From Clostridium sp. DL-VIII (GTDB lineage Bacteria; Bacillota; Clostridia; Clostridiales; Clostridiaceae): a DNA stretch of 64,000 nt. Position numbers and translations under genes: made by a program. Location of the stretch: contig NZ_CM001240.1 in assembly GCF_000230835.1 (NCBI RefSeq), positions 752,501 to 816,500 of the forward strand, read 5' to 3'. Each line of letters opens with the position of its first letter. Within the stretch, counting starts at the first letter, position 1. This document shows, piece after piece, positions 28,956-37,436 of this stretch. The notes under the pieces are model-generated. The model made no database searches. It had not been told where the DNA came from and was given only the letters and a program-made list of their open reading frames with translations.

Positions 28956-30056
28956 ATGAGTTTCATTAGAGCATTACATAAGGAAACTAGAAAATCTAAA
29001 TTCGTTGTATTAAGTATTAGTAGTATACTTCTATTTGTAATTATAATAACTGGTAACATAAACAAAGCTTATGACAGCATATTAGAGTTTGAGAATCAGT
29101 TTACAAACAATGCTATTGGAATATCTTTTAATAATGAATTAAACAATCAAGATATATTAAATAGAATTTCAGCTATACAACAAAATAAAGATGTAATAGT
29201 AAGATTTACTTCTAAAGTGTTTGATTATGATTCCAACTATATTGGAGATTGTAATTGTGAAGGAATATATTTTGGTAAAGACTTTAATAGCGCATACAAT
29301 TTAATTTCAGGAAGATTTTTTAATAAAGATGATTTTAAGAAAAATAATAATTTGGTTGTAATCGGAAAGGACATGCTAAAGTACACTAAGACTGAAGGTG
29401 AGAAACGTTATTTATTAAATGGAGATACTGAATTTGAAGTAATAGGTGTTGTGGGAAAAGAGGGGATATCAACAATGTATGATGATAAAATCATATTTAA
29501 TTTAAGCTATATTTTTAATAATAAACATTTTGTGACCAAAGATCTTTGGTCAGTAGATAGTGAAAATTTATCAAAACAGCAGCTAACAGACATAGTTAAA
29601 AAAGTTGATGAAAATATTAATATTAAAGGAACAATAATAGGAAAAAGACCTAATCCATTGCGGGATGCAATTACTAATTCTAAAGAACTAATAATAGGAG
29701 GGATCGGGATAATCTTTTGTGCAATCTTTACATTATTTATATCATTGCACAATTGGCTTGACCTTATTAAATTGGAAATAGGCATTCGTCAATGTAATGG
29801 AGCTACAAAAGATAACATTATGATTATTATATTAAGAAGGTATTTGATTTATTCATGTATATCATTCATAACATCATTATTGCTATATTATTTACTGCAT
29901 ATTATAAACTTTGGTGGATTATTTGATTATAAAATTAACTACTTAAATTTATTATTTAGCGTAGGTACAATGATATTTATAGGTTTTTTTACTATAATAA
30001 TTTCTTTACACAAAATTTCAAAAGTTGAAATAGGCAGATTAGTGAGAGGGAGATAG
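28956..30056 (+). CDS. ABC transporter permease (FtsX/MacB type)
   Basis: 366 residues from ATG 28956, preceded by AAGGAG. One N-terminal membrane segment, an extracellular domain of about 200 residues, and three C-terminal membrane segments (from about residue 245) give the FtsX topology. The segment LIKLEIGIRQCNGATKDNIMIIILRR is the coupling-helix region that contacts the ATPase. Its ATG-stop spacing to the next permease is one base. The protein probably forms a heterodimer with it in a mechanotransmission-type ABC complex that moves peptides or lipoproteins, or provides peptide immunity. Confidence 0.85.
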   Translation: MSFIRALHKETRKSKFVVLSISSILLFVIIITGNINKAYDSILEFENQFTNNAIGISFNNELNNQDILNRISAIQQNKDVIVRFTSKVFDYDSNYIGDCNCEGIYFGKDFNSAYNLISGRFFNKDDFKKNNNLVVIGKDMLKYTKTEGEKRYLLNGDTEFEVIGVVGKEGISTMYDDKIIFNLSYIFNNKHFVTKDLWSVDSENLSKQQLTDIVKKVDENINIKGTIIGKRPNPLRDAITNSKELIIGGIGIIFCAIFTLFISLHNWLDLIKLEIGIRQCNGATKDNIMIIILRRYLIYSCISFITSLLLYYLLHIINFGGLFDYKINYLNLLFSVGTMIFIGFFTIIISLHKISKVEIGRLVRGR

Positions 30057-30057
30057 T

Positions 30058-31299
30058 ATGAAATTTAAATATATAATAAAAGAATTAAAAAAGAATATCA
30101 TATTTACATTAATATTAGTAATTCAGCTGACTGTCATGTTCTCCATTCTATATAGTCTATTTCAGGTACAAAGTGTTACTAAAGCTGAAGCTCAAAAAGT
30201 AAATAATTATTTTAAAGACAAACAGGTGTTTACAATTAGAAGAGTGAGCTCAGAAGATAGGATGGTTTCAAAAACTAAAGCGAGTGAAAATGAATTAGAA
30301 AGTATTGCAGAAAACTTAATAGATTCGAAAGATTTCATATATACTAGCCAAGCTAGTTATATCATAATGATGCCAGTTATAAGTGAGTGGAACAAATTTG
30401 CTAGATGGTCCGAGCTTTCTGAAAGTGATGAAAGTACTTATTATGCAGCTAATCATCTAGTAATAAATAAGAATAATTTAAAACAATTTAATATAAAAAT
30501 AGCATCTGGAAGAGATTTTAATGATGAAGAGTATAGTTTAAAATATGATCAAAAGATAATTCCAGTAATATTAGGATATGATTATTCTGAGTTTTATAAA
30601 GTGGGAGATATTATAAAATCTTTTCCAGATGGAAAGTCTCTTGAAGTAATAGGAATATTAGAAAAAAATCAATATATGCCTTGTGACATGATGGAAATTG
30701 ATCGATATGCTAACTTGGATGATTATATATTAACCAATACATATTGTTATGATGATTACAGTACGATGTATAATGGACTCATACAACCTAATTTTATACT
30801 TTATGATAACAACAAGTCAGATTCTGAGATAGCTGAGTCTAATAATAACATAAAAAAATTATTCAAAGATAAAGTTGGAATAAACGTTATAATAGAGCCA
30901 CAAGAAAAAATTATAAATCAAGAGTTAAATGCATCGGAAGATCAATTAAAGGTGTTAAATGCAGCATCGATAATATTGATAATATTCTTATCAATCACCT
31001 CTATTATAACTAAACTAAGTTTTATAGATAAAAGGAAAAAAGAGTTTGGGGTACACATATTAAGTGGTGGCACTTTGAAAGATATAGCATCTATGATTTA
31101 CCTGGAAACTTTTGTGAGCATAATCATAGCTCTTTATATATTTTATATAATATCTGCATATAGGTATGGACATGTAGATTACTTAATTGTCTTTTATATA
31201 ATTATAATAGCATTGCTTATATCTGTAGTGCTAACAATAGTACCAATAATTAAAATAATGAGGTTTAACACTGCTACACTGGTAAAAGGAGAGGAATAA
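30058..31299 (+). CDS. ABC transporter permease (FtsX/MacB type), second subunit
   Basis: 413 residues with the same topology as its neighbour: one N-terminal segment, an extracellular domain, and three C-terminal segments (from about residue 300). The coupling region is LSFIDKRKKEFGVHILSGGTLKDIASMIYLE. The two permeases are divergent in sequence, consistent with a heterodimer. The stop codon shares one base with the ATG of the ATPase gene, so all three subunits are translationally coupled. Confidence 0.85.
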   Translation: MKFKYIIKELKKNIIFTLILVIQLTVMFSILYSLFQVQSVTKAEAQKVNNYFKDKQVFTIRRVSSEDRMVSKTKASENELESIAENLIDSKDFIYTSQASYIIMMPVISEWNKFARWSELSESDESTYYAANHLVINKNNLKQFNIKIASGRDFNDEEYSLKYDQKIIPVILGYDYSEFYKVGDIIKSFPDGKSLEVIGILEKNQYMPCDMMEIDRYANLDDYILTNTYCYDDYSTMYNGLIQPNFILYDNNKSDSEIAESNNNIKKLFKDKVGINVIIEPQEKIINQELNASEDQLKVLNAASIILIIFLSITSIITKLSFIDKRKKEFGVHILSGGTLKDIASMIYLETFVSIIIALYIFYIISAYRYGHVDYLIVFYIIIIALLISVVLTIVPIIKIMRFNTATLVKGEE

Positions 31300-32006
31300 T
31301 GAATTTGATTGAAATACAGAATTTGAAAAAAGTATATGGCAATGGTGAAAATAAAGTTGAAGCTTTAAGTGATATTAACTTAAATGTTAAAGAAGGGGAA
31401 TTGATTGCAATTGTTGGACGCTCAGGTTCAGGGAAGTCAACTCTTCTTAATATAATAGGGACTTTAGATACTCAAACAGAAGGTGAATATTTATTAGATA
31501 ATAATAATTTGAAAAATATGGGTACGAAGAATTTTTCGAAAATTAGATGTAATTATTTTGGGTTTGTTGTACAGCAGTTTGCGCTGATAAATGACTATAC
31601 GGTATATGAAAATATAGAAATACCTTTAATATATGCAAAAGTAGGAAGAAAAAAACGTAAAGAATTAATAGATTCCATTACTAGAAAACTAGGTATATAT
31701 GATAAGTTATATAAAACACCAAAAGAATTATCAGGTGGGCAGAACCAAAGAGTAGCAATTGCAAGGGCTCTGGTGAATGATCCTAAAATTATATTAGCAG
31801 ATGAACCTACTGGGGCATTGGATAGTAAAACAAGTCAAGAAATAATGAATATTATGAAAGAACTTAATGGTCAAGGGATCACTATTATTATAGTAACTCA
31901 TGATAAATCAATTTCAAGTGCTTGCAATAGAGTAATTGAAATCAAAGATGGAAAGATCACTAAAGATTATAGTACACAAAATGAATTAGCTCAACGAACT
32001 AATTAA
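31299..32006 (+). CDS. ABC transporter ATP-binding protein (MacB/LolD type)
   Basis: 235 residues with all ATPase motifs: Walker A GRSGSGKST, Q-loop VVQQF, signature LSGGQNQR, Walker B IILADEPTGALD, and switch His in VTHD. The Ala-Leu-Asp after Walker B and the short length are typical of ATPases paired with FtsX-type permeases. Last gene of the permease-permease-ATPase operon. In context it may export or give immunity to the small secreted protein at 28068. Confidence 0.93.
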   Translation: MNLIEIQNLKKVYGNGENKVEALSDINLNVKEGELIAIVGRSGSGKSTLLNIIGTLDTQTEGEYLLDNNNLKNMGTKNFSKIRCNYFGFVVQQFALINDYTVYENIEIPLIYAKVGRKKRKELIDSITRKLGIYDKLYKTPKELSGGQNQRVAIARALVNDPKIILADEPTGALDSKTSQEIMNIMKELNGQGITIIIVTHDKSISSACNRVIEIKDGKITKDYSTQNELAQRTN

Positions 32007-32107
32007 ATGATCAAAATGAGAAATTATGTTTAATAATACAAAATAAAAATATTGATTAAATAAAAATTTAATCTCTAGAGACGCTTACTTATAAGGGAGA
32101 ATTAGAA

Positions 32108-32623
32108 ATGGCATTGTTAAAGAAAGCTTTTAAAAATTTAGCATATCCAGTTTTGATTGCAATAATTATTGCATTTGGTACTATTCAATTTTTATTTTTT
32201 AAAACTAAGGTTCCTACTATGTCTATGGATCCAACAATTAAGGTTGGAGACAATATTTTAGTAACCAGAATATATAACCTTAACAATATAAAAAGAGGAG
32301 ACATACTTGTATTTAATTCTAATGAATTGAACGAGCGTTTGATAAAAAGAGTAATAGGTCTGCCTGAGGAAACTGTAAAGATAAAAGATGATGGTAAAGT
32401 TTTAATAAACGATAATGAACTTCAAGAGCCTTATGTAAAATACCCAGGAGGAAAATCGGGAATTTTTAAAGTTCCAGAAGGTGAATACTTCTTTATGGGA
32501 GATAATAGAGAAAATTCGTACGATGGAAGATACTGGAGATATGGTTACATATCTGCTAAGGACATAAAGGGAAAAGCGCAATTTATTATTTTTCCATTTA
32601 ACAGAGTGGGATTATTAAAATAG
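32108..32623 (+). CDS. Signal peptidase I
   Basis: 171 residues. It has one N-terminal membrane segment (about 10-30), nucleophile Ser 39 in PTMSMDPT, and general-base Lys 80 in RLIKRVIGLP, followed by the GDNRENSYDGRYWRYG box. It is a membrane-bound type I leader peptidase with its active site outside. Placed between the ABC transporter and two secreted proteins, it may be a dedicated enzyme for this locus, though it could serve general secretion. It lies 101 bases after the ATPase gene and could be in the same transcript. Confidence 0.93.
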   Translation: MALLKKAFKNLAYPVLIAIIIAFGTIQFLFFKTKVPTMSMDPTIKVGDNILVTRIYNLNNIKRGDILVFNSNELNERLIKRVIGLPEETVKIKDDGKVLINDNELQEPYVKYPGGKSGIFKVPEGEYFFMGDNRENSYDGRYWRYGYISAKDIKGKAQFIIFPFNRVGLLK

Positions 32624-32823
32624 TAGCTATCTCTTTTGACCAATATATTCACTTTCGTATAGTGAACTATTAATTGTATATCATGACAATTATGCATAAG
32701 TTATAAAAAGTCTGTAAGCTATTATAAGACAAAACTTTGATTTAGTAAAATATATTGGTGTTCTAGAAAATATAATGCTAAATCAAGTGCATATAAAAAA
32801 CAAAACAAATTGGGGGGAAATGA

Positions 32824-33498
32824 ATGAAAAAAAATTTTATTATTAAATACACTGTTTTCACACTTTTAGCCGTAGTAAGCATGTCAACAACAGTATTTGC
32901 AAAAGAAAATACTGTTACAGATAAGACTAATAAGGAAATGCAACAGATTATAGACAAAAGTAAACATGATTCTGATGAATTAATTAAAAATTGGGACAAA
33001 CTTAAGGTTACAGCAGCTCCTAAAACATCAAGAGGAATAAATAGCATTAATAGTGTTGACTCAGAAGCTGCACCAAACAGTGTTGGAAGCGCTGGTGATA
33101 TACTTGTAACTCCAGCCACTGTTTTTGGCACTGGCCCTATTACTGGACATGCTGGAATGGTTGATTTAAATTCAGATCTTACAATTGAAAGTATGACGTC
33201 AGGAGGCGTTCGTAGATATACAAATGATTGGAAGACTAGATATACTAAAGCTTTATGTGCTACAGTAAAGAATGCCGATCCTGGACAAGCTGTAGATTAT
33301 GCAACTAGTAAAATAGGAAGTAGCTACAATTATAATTTTTTAAATAAATGGAAAACAGATAAATTTTATTGTTCACAATTAGTCTGGAGAGCATATATAG
33401 AACAAGGCATTGATTTAGATAAAGATGGTGGAAATGCTGTTCTACCAACCGATTTAGTTAGTGATAAAATTGATATTAATTGGAGAACTAATTACTAA
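32824..33498 (+). CDS. Secreted permuted papain-fold amidase (YiiX/YycO-like)
   Basis: 224 residues. The signal peptide ends near VFA-K (26). The C-terminal half has the permuted NlpC/P60 order in which the His comes first: GDILVT, then GHAGMV (His 109), later FYCSQLVW (Cys 183). These enzymes cleave amide or ester bonds, often in peptidoglycan. The mature N-terminal 70 residues are a charged linker. A strong GGGGGGAAA-type ribosome site precedes the ATG. In the context of a secretion locus it could remodel the wall, or process or deliver a secreted product. Confidence 0.78.
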   Translation: MKKNFIIKYTVFTLLAVVSMSTTVFAKENTVTDKTNKEMQQIIDKSKHDSDELIKNWDKLKVTAAPKTSRGINSINSVDSEAAPNSVGSAGDILVTPATVFGTGPITGHAGMVDLNSDLTIESMTSGGVRRYTNDWKTRYTKALCATVKNADPGQAVDYATSKIGSSYNYNFLNKWKTDKFYCSQLVWRAYIEQGIDLDKDGGNAVLPTDLVSDKIDINWRTNY

Positions 33499-33682
33499 TT
33501 GCTTTGGCATTTTTGTTTGAAAAAATAGTAGACTTTGAATATTTGCAATCCCATATATAACTTTTCAGAACCAAGCTACATAATAGTTTAAATAATAAAA
33601 TATCAATATAACTATTGATGTAATTTTATTTTAAACTGTAATGTAGTTTATTTTAATTTAAGATCAACACAAGGAGATAAAA

Positions 33683-34702
33683 ATGCTAAAAAATAAACGA
33701 ATGTATTGCCTCTTATTTATAATTGTAATACTATGTACAAGTTTCATAATATTAAGTAGTAAAGAATCCCCTAATATATGTATTATAAATTCAGATTCTA
33801 TTGAAAACGATAGTGAAATAGTATATATAGATGAGAATTTTAATATAAAAAATAATATACAAATACCTGCAAGGGACATAATAACAAGTTGTAATAAAAA
33901 AGGCACTGTACTATTACCAACAGCGTCAGATAATAAATTATTTGAAGCTGATAAAAATGGAACTGTTAAATCGTCTGAAACTGATTTAGGTGGAAGTTAT
34001 ATAAAATGTAAAGGAAATGAACTATTAACTTTATATAATGTCTCTTTGGAATATAATAGAATTAAATTTATGAACTCCAATTCTGAAGAGAAATTTCTAG
34101 ATATAAAAGATTCACTTCTTCTATCTGGTGATTTTGATGAACAAAATATTTATATATTAGGTTATAAATTTGATCAAAATAAAGAAGGAGATACATTTCT
34201 ATTTATTATAGATAAAAATGAATCAAAAATTAAAGAGCAGATTAAATTAATGAAAAACATGAGGATATATGATGTTTCATTAGTTGATAATAATTTATTT
34301 ATTGGTGTAGATAGCAAAGTAGACTTCTTATTATATTATGATATAAAGAAAGGTAGTTTAAATAAAGTCGAATATAAAAAATATATTAAAGATGGTACGA
34401 TGGATACTAAAAAGATTCTTCATAATGAGAAATATATTTTCTATTTGTCATTAGATGGAAATGTACTGCAATTAGATAGAAAAAATTTGAATATTATAAA
34501 AAACATTAAACTAAATAATAAAGTAGTTTTAAGTGCTTGTTTATATAAAAGCAAACTATATACTCTTAGTGTAGATATCAATAAAAATAATCAAATAGGT
34601 TTAGTTGATGTCTTTGATTGTAATAATCTTGACAATATATATAATTTTTCAGTTGATCCAATAAGAAATACAACTCCCCGAGATATTTTAATATTAAAAT
34701 AA
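33683..34702 (+). CDS. Unknown exported protein, probable beta-propeller
   Basis: 339 residues with an uncleaved or signal-type N-terminal hydrophobic segment (about 7-25). The rest is made of recurring short beta-strand units with D/N-rich turns (for example NIYILGYKFDQ, KYIFYLSLDGNVLQLDRKNL, KLYTLSVDINKNN), which looks like a repeat-based beta-propeller. No catalytic motif is seen. It follows the amidase by about 185 bases and precedes a four-segment membrane protein by 21 bases, so the last two form an operon. Function unknown. Confidence 0.7.
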   Translation: MLKNKRMYCLLFIIVILCTSFIILSSKESPNICIINSDSIENDSEIVYIDENFNIKNNIQIPARDIITSCNKKGTVLLPTASDNKLFEADKNGTVKSSETDLGGSYIKCKGNELLTLYNVSLEYNRIKFMNSNSEEKFLDIKDSLLLSGDFDEQNIYILGYKFDQNKEGDTFLFIIDKNESKIKEQIKLMKNMRIYDVSLVDNNLFIGVDSKVDFLLYYDIKKGSLNKVEYKKYIKDGTMDTKKILHNEKYIFYLSLDGNVLQLDRKNLNIIKNIKLNNKVVLSACLYKSKLYTLSVDINKNNQIGLVDVFDCNNLDNIYNFSVDPIRNTTPRDILILK

Positions 34703-34723
34703 TAATTAAAGGTGGCATAATTT

Positions 34724-35056
34724 ATGAAAAAAATACTTTCGATAGTATTGCCAAGTGTATTGACATATTTATTTATATTTATAGATTCTAATTTCCCATA
34801 TAGTAAGTGGATTTTAATTGGTATTTATATTTTATTTCCTATTATGTTTATTGTTCAAACTATTATTTCATTTAAATCAATAAAAAATATGTCGCTTGGA
34901 TTTTTGTTATTATCACTATCTATTATATTACCTATTAACGAATGGTATAAAATGGGCAGCATAATTCCAGCTATAATAGTTTATCTATTATTAGCTGGAA
35001 TAACATATTTGTTTATAGCAGTTGTAAATATTATTAAAAGAAGGTGCGAGAAATAA
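34724..35056 (+). CDS. Small integral membrane protein, unknown
   Basis: 110 residues with four predicted membrane segments and a short Lys/Arg-rich C-terminus (IIKRRCEK). No family recognised. It begins 21 bases after the beta-propeller-like gene behind AAAGGTGG. It could be an immunity or membrane partner protein of the preceding secreted proteins; that is only inferred from position. Confidence 0.65.
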   Translation: MKKILSIVLPSVLTYLFIFIDSNFPYSKWILIGIYILFPIMFIVQTIISFKSIKNMSLGFLLLSLSIILPINEWYKMGSIIPAIIVYLLLAGITYLFIAVVNIIKRRCEK

Positions 35057-35143
35057 ATATAATAAAAAAATAATTTTACAAAGAAAATTTGCACAAAGTA
35101 TAAGAGATATTAAGTAAGTTTAAGAAAAGTTACGTGTTGTTTT

Positions 35144-35177
35144 AAAAAGCTGTACTTAATTAAAGTATGGCTTTTTT
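35144..35177 (+). terminator. Terminator after the secretion locus
   Basis: AAAAAGC plus GTACTT pairs with AAGTA plus GGCTTTTT around an AATT loop, ending in six T residues. It lies 90 bases after the membrane protein gene and marks the end of the 28-35 kb locus. Confidence 0.75.
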
Positions 35178-35476
35178 GTAGTTTATAGAATAGCAGAAAA
35201 TTAATATTGGAAATGTTATTTACAAAGGTAGTAAGGATAATAAAATACTGAACAAAAATATGCAAGAACTTAAACTAAGGCGAATACAGGAAGAAGATAT
35301 AAGGTAAATCCTAATATAAAGTTTAAAGAATTAGAAGAGTGGAGATTTTATTAATATTGAATTATTAAATACCCAGTAAGTAATCACCAAAGTGTTTCAA
35401 ATCAGCATTGAGCTTATCACGGACATTTTTTATTGAATTAGGATTGGGAGATATTTCACTTAAATCCCAAGCCTAA

Positions 35477-35757
35477 TTAGAGGATAAGCGATGAAATATT
35501 TTTAATTTCTAATATGATACTTTGTTTCTTTTTATTTATATCAATAATAGATAATTTAATTTCTTCAACTTTATTAATCATTGTTCCAATTGTCTTTAGT
35601 ATATCGGTAAAGATTCCTTGAGTTTCATTTACAGCTAAGTCTTGTTCAATTACCACATTTTCTGTAGAATTTATTGCACTTACAGCTGTATTAGATTTTT
35701 CTTATTTAGTTAATAATTTTTTCGCATCAGGATTGTTAGATGTGAGAATAGTAGAAA
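35477..35757 (-). pseudogene. Relic of a methyl-accepting chemotaxis protein signalling domain
   Basis: Read on the minus strand, this gives NSTENVVIEQDLAVNETQGIF and MINKVEEIKLSIIDI, a clear match to the late part of the MCP cytoplasmic helical hairpin (V..Q..AV..T..IF....I..M...V..I..SI..I). An in-frame stop lies about 20 codons upstream, the start half is missing, and the expected C-terminal coil is absent after ISSLIL. It is therefore a decayed fragment. A second stop-bounded stretch at 35365-35472 (minus) reads WDLSEISPNPNSIKNVRD, which I cannot identify. The rest of 35178-35894 shows no gene. Confidence 0.7.
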
Positions 35758-35894
35758 ATAAATAGGAAAATTTTATTTAGAATTCATAATCAGATTGGTT
35801 TTCCATGTTATATTTGGGAATTTGACCATAATGGGCAATAAAGATATAATTATACCATTAAAAATAATCCATAATAGGATAATGGAGGAAAATT

Positions 35895-37349
35895 ATGTCT
35901 AAGTCAATTTCAAAGAATGCTCTATTTAATGCAATATTAAATATGTGTAATTTAATTCTACCGATAATAGTAACACCCATTGTAACTGGAGCATTAAGTA
36001 TTGAAGAAAACTCATATATTATTCAAGGAGAAACCTTTAATACTATATTGCTAGCTTTTGCAAGTTTGGGGGTCTATCAATATGGATTAAGAGAAATAAG
36101 TAAGATAAGGGATGATAAAAAGAAGCTTAGTCAAACTTTTACTGGATTGTTCGTAATAACCGCTGTTTCAACTACAGTAGTATTTTTGGTATATATGGTT
36201 CTTTTATTTGGATTGTATAGAAATAATGCGGCATATTATACCTGCGTAATTTTAGGACTTAATATAGTTTTTAATCTGTTTTATGTAGAATGGGTTAATG
36301 AAGCTTTAGAAGACTATGAATTTATAACTGTTAAGACAATGATAGTTAAGATAATATATTCAGTAATAGTTATATTGGTTATGAGGAATAATGATAATTT
36401 ACTATTTTATATATACTTAGGAGCAGCAATAAATATAGTAAATAACTTGCTGAGTTATTTTTATGTTAAAAAGAAGATAAAATTTGATTTTTCTAATTTT
36501 AAAATAAAAACATATTTAAGACCAATGCTGATTGTAACAATGCTCTCTAATACAGGACTACTATACACTTATAGTGATAGAGCACTTATTATTAAGTTTG
36601 GTTCAGATGGAGATCTTTCATGTTATGGAATAGCACAAAAAGCAATGATCATAATTAATGCATTAATGCTTACGATAATCCAAGTTACAACGCCACGACT
36701 TTCAAATAATTTAGGAAATGGCAGTAAAGATAATTATAGTAGGCTGCTTAATAGAATTATTAAGATTTATTTTTTATTTTTATTTCCAGCATCTATTGGC
36801 TTATTTTGTGTATCAAAACAAGTTATGTGGATATATAAACCTGAATTTGTTCCATGGGCTTCATTGATGTCGGTATTTTCATTATATATGCTGACAGTAG
36901 GGGTTCAAGGAGTAGTTTCAAATCAAATAATATACTTAAATAAAAAAGAAAAAGAAGATGTAAAGATATTTTTTATAGGTGGTATATTTAATTTAGTAAT
37001 GAATGGAATATTGCTGCTCACTAATACTTTTTCAGGAAAAAATTCTCTTATAGCAACTATGATTTCAAATATAATAGTAATAATATTAGAATATAGAATT
37101 GTTAAAAAGCAGATAAAATTAGATATACATTTATTTTCCTTTGAAAATATCAAGTATTTTTATTATTCCTTGTTATTTATTCCTATAACTTTTTTGATAA
37201 ACCATTCTATATCCAGTATGATTGTTTCGTGTACACTAGATGTAATTATCTGTGGAATATTATATCTAATAATATTATTAGTAACTAAGGACGCTGTATT
37301 TTTTGAAGTGTATAATAGAGCAATTAGAAAATTAAAAGTTTTAATCTAA
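35895..37349 (+). CDS. Polysaccharide flippase (Wzx/RfbX-like, MOP superfamily)
   Basis: 484 residues with about 14 membrane segments. The opening NALFNAILNMCNLILPIIVTPIVTGAL is the classic Wzx N-terminus, and the EWVNEALEDYEFITVKTMIVKI loop follows the family pattern. These proteins flip lipid-linked saccharide units across the membrane. No glycosyltransferase, polymerase or other capsule gene is adjacent, so it is solitary; it may serve a locus elsewhere, or a teichoic or spore-associated glycan. GGAGGA precedes the start. Confidence 0.88.
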   Translation: MSKSISKNALFNAILNMCNLILPIIVTPIVTGALSIEENSYIIQGETFNTILLAFASLGVYQYGLREISKIRDDKKKLSQTFTGLFVITAVSTTVVFLVYMVLLFGLYRNNAAYYTCVILGLNIVFNLFYVEWVNEALEDYEFITVKTMIVKIIYSVIVILVMRNNDNLLFYIYLGAAINIVNNLLSYFYVKKKIKFDFSNFKIKTYLRPMLIVTMLSNTGLLYTYSDRALIIKFGSDGDLSCYGIAQKAMIIINALMLTIIQVTTPRLSNNLGNGSKDNYSRLLNRIIKIYFLFLFPASIGLFCVSKQVMWIYKPEFVPWASLMSVFSLYMLTVGVQGVVSNQIIYLNKKEKEDVKIFFIGGIFNLVMNGILLLTNTFSGKNSLIATMISNIIVIILEYRIVKKQIKLDIHLFSFENIKYFYYSLLFIPITFLINHSISSMIVSCTLDVIICGILYLIILLVTKDAVFFEVYNRAIRKLKVLI

Positions 37350-37375
37350 TTACAATGTGTATAATAAAAAAATTA

Positions 37376-37420
37376 AGACTAGATGGTTAAGAAAGAACAT
37401 TCTTATTTATCTAGTCTATA
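37376..37420. terminator. Bidirectional terminator
   Basis: AGACTAGAT (37376-37384) pairs with ATCTAGTCT (37409-37417), enclosing an AAGAA/TTCTT inner stem. It separates the flippase gene from the convergent cooS. Confidence 0.85.
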
Positions 37421-37436
37421 CTTTATATTTAGAGAA

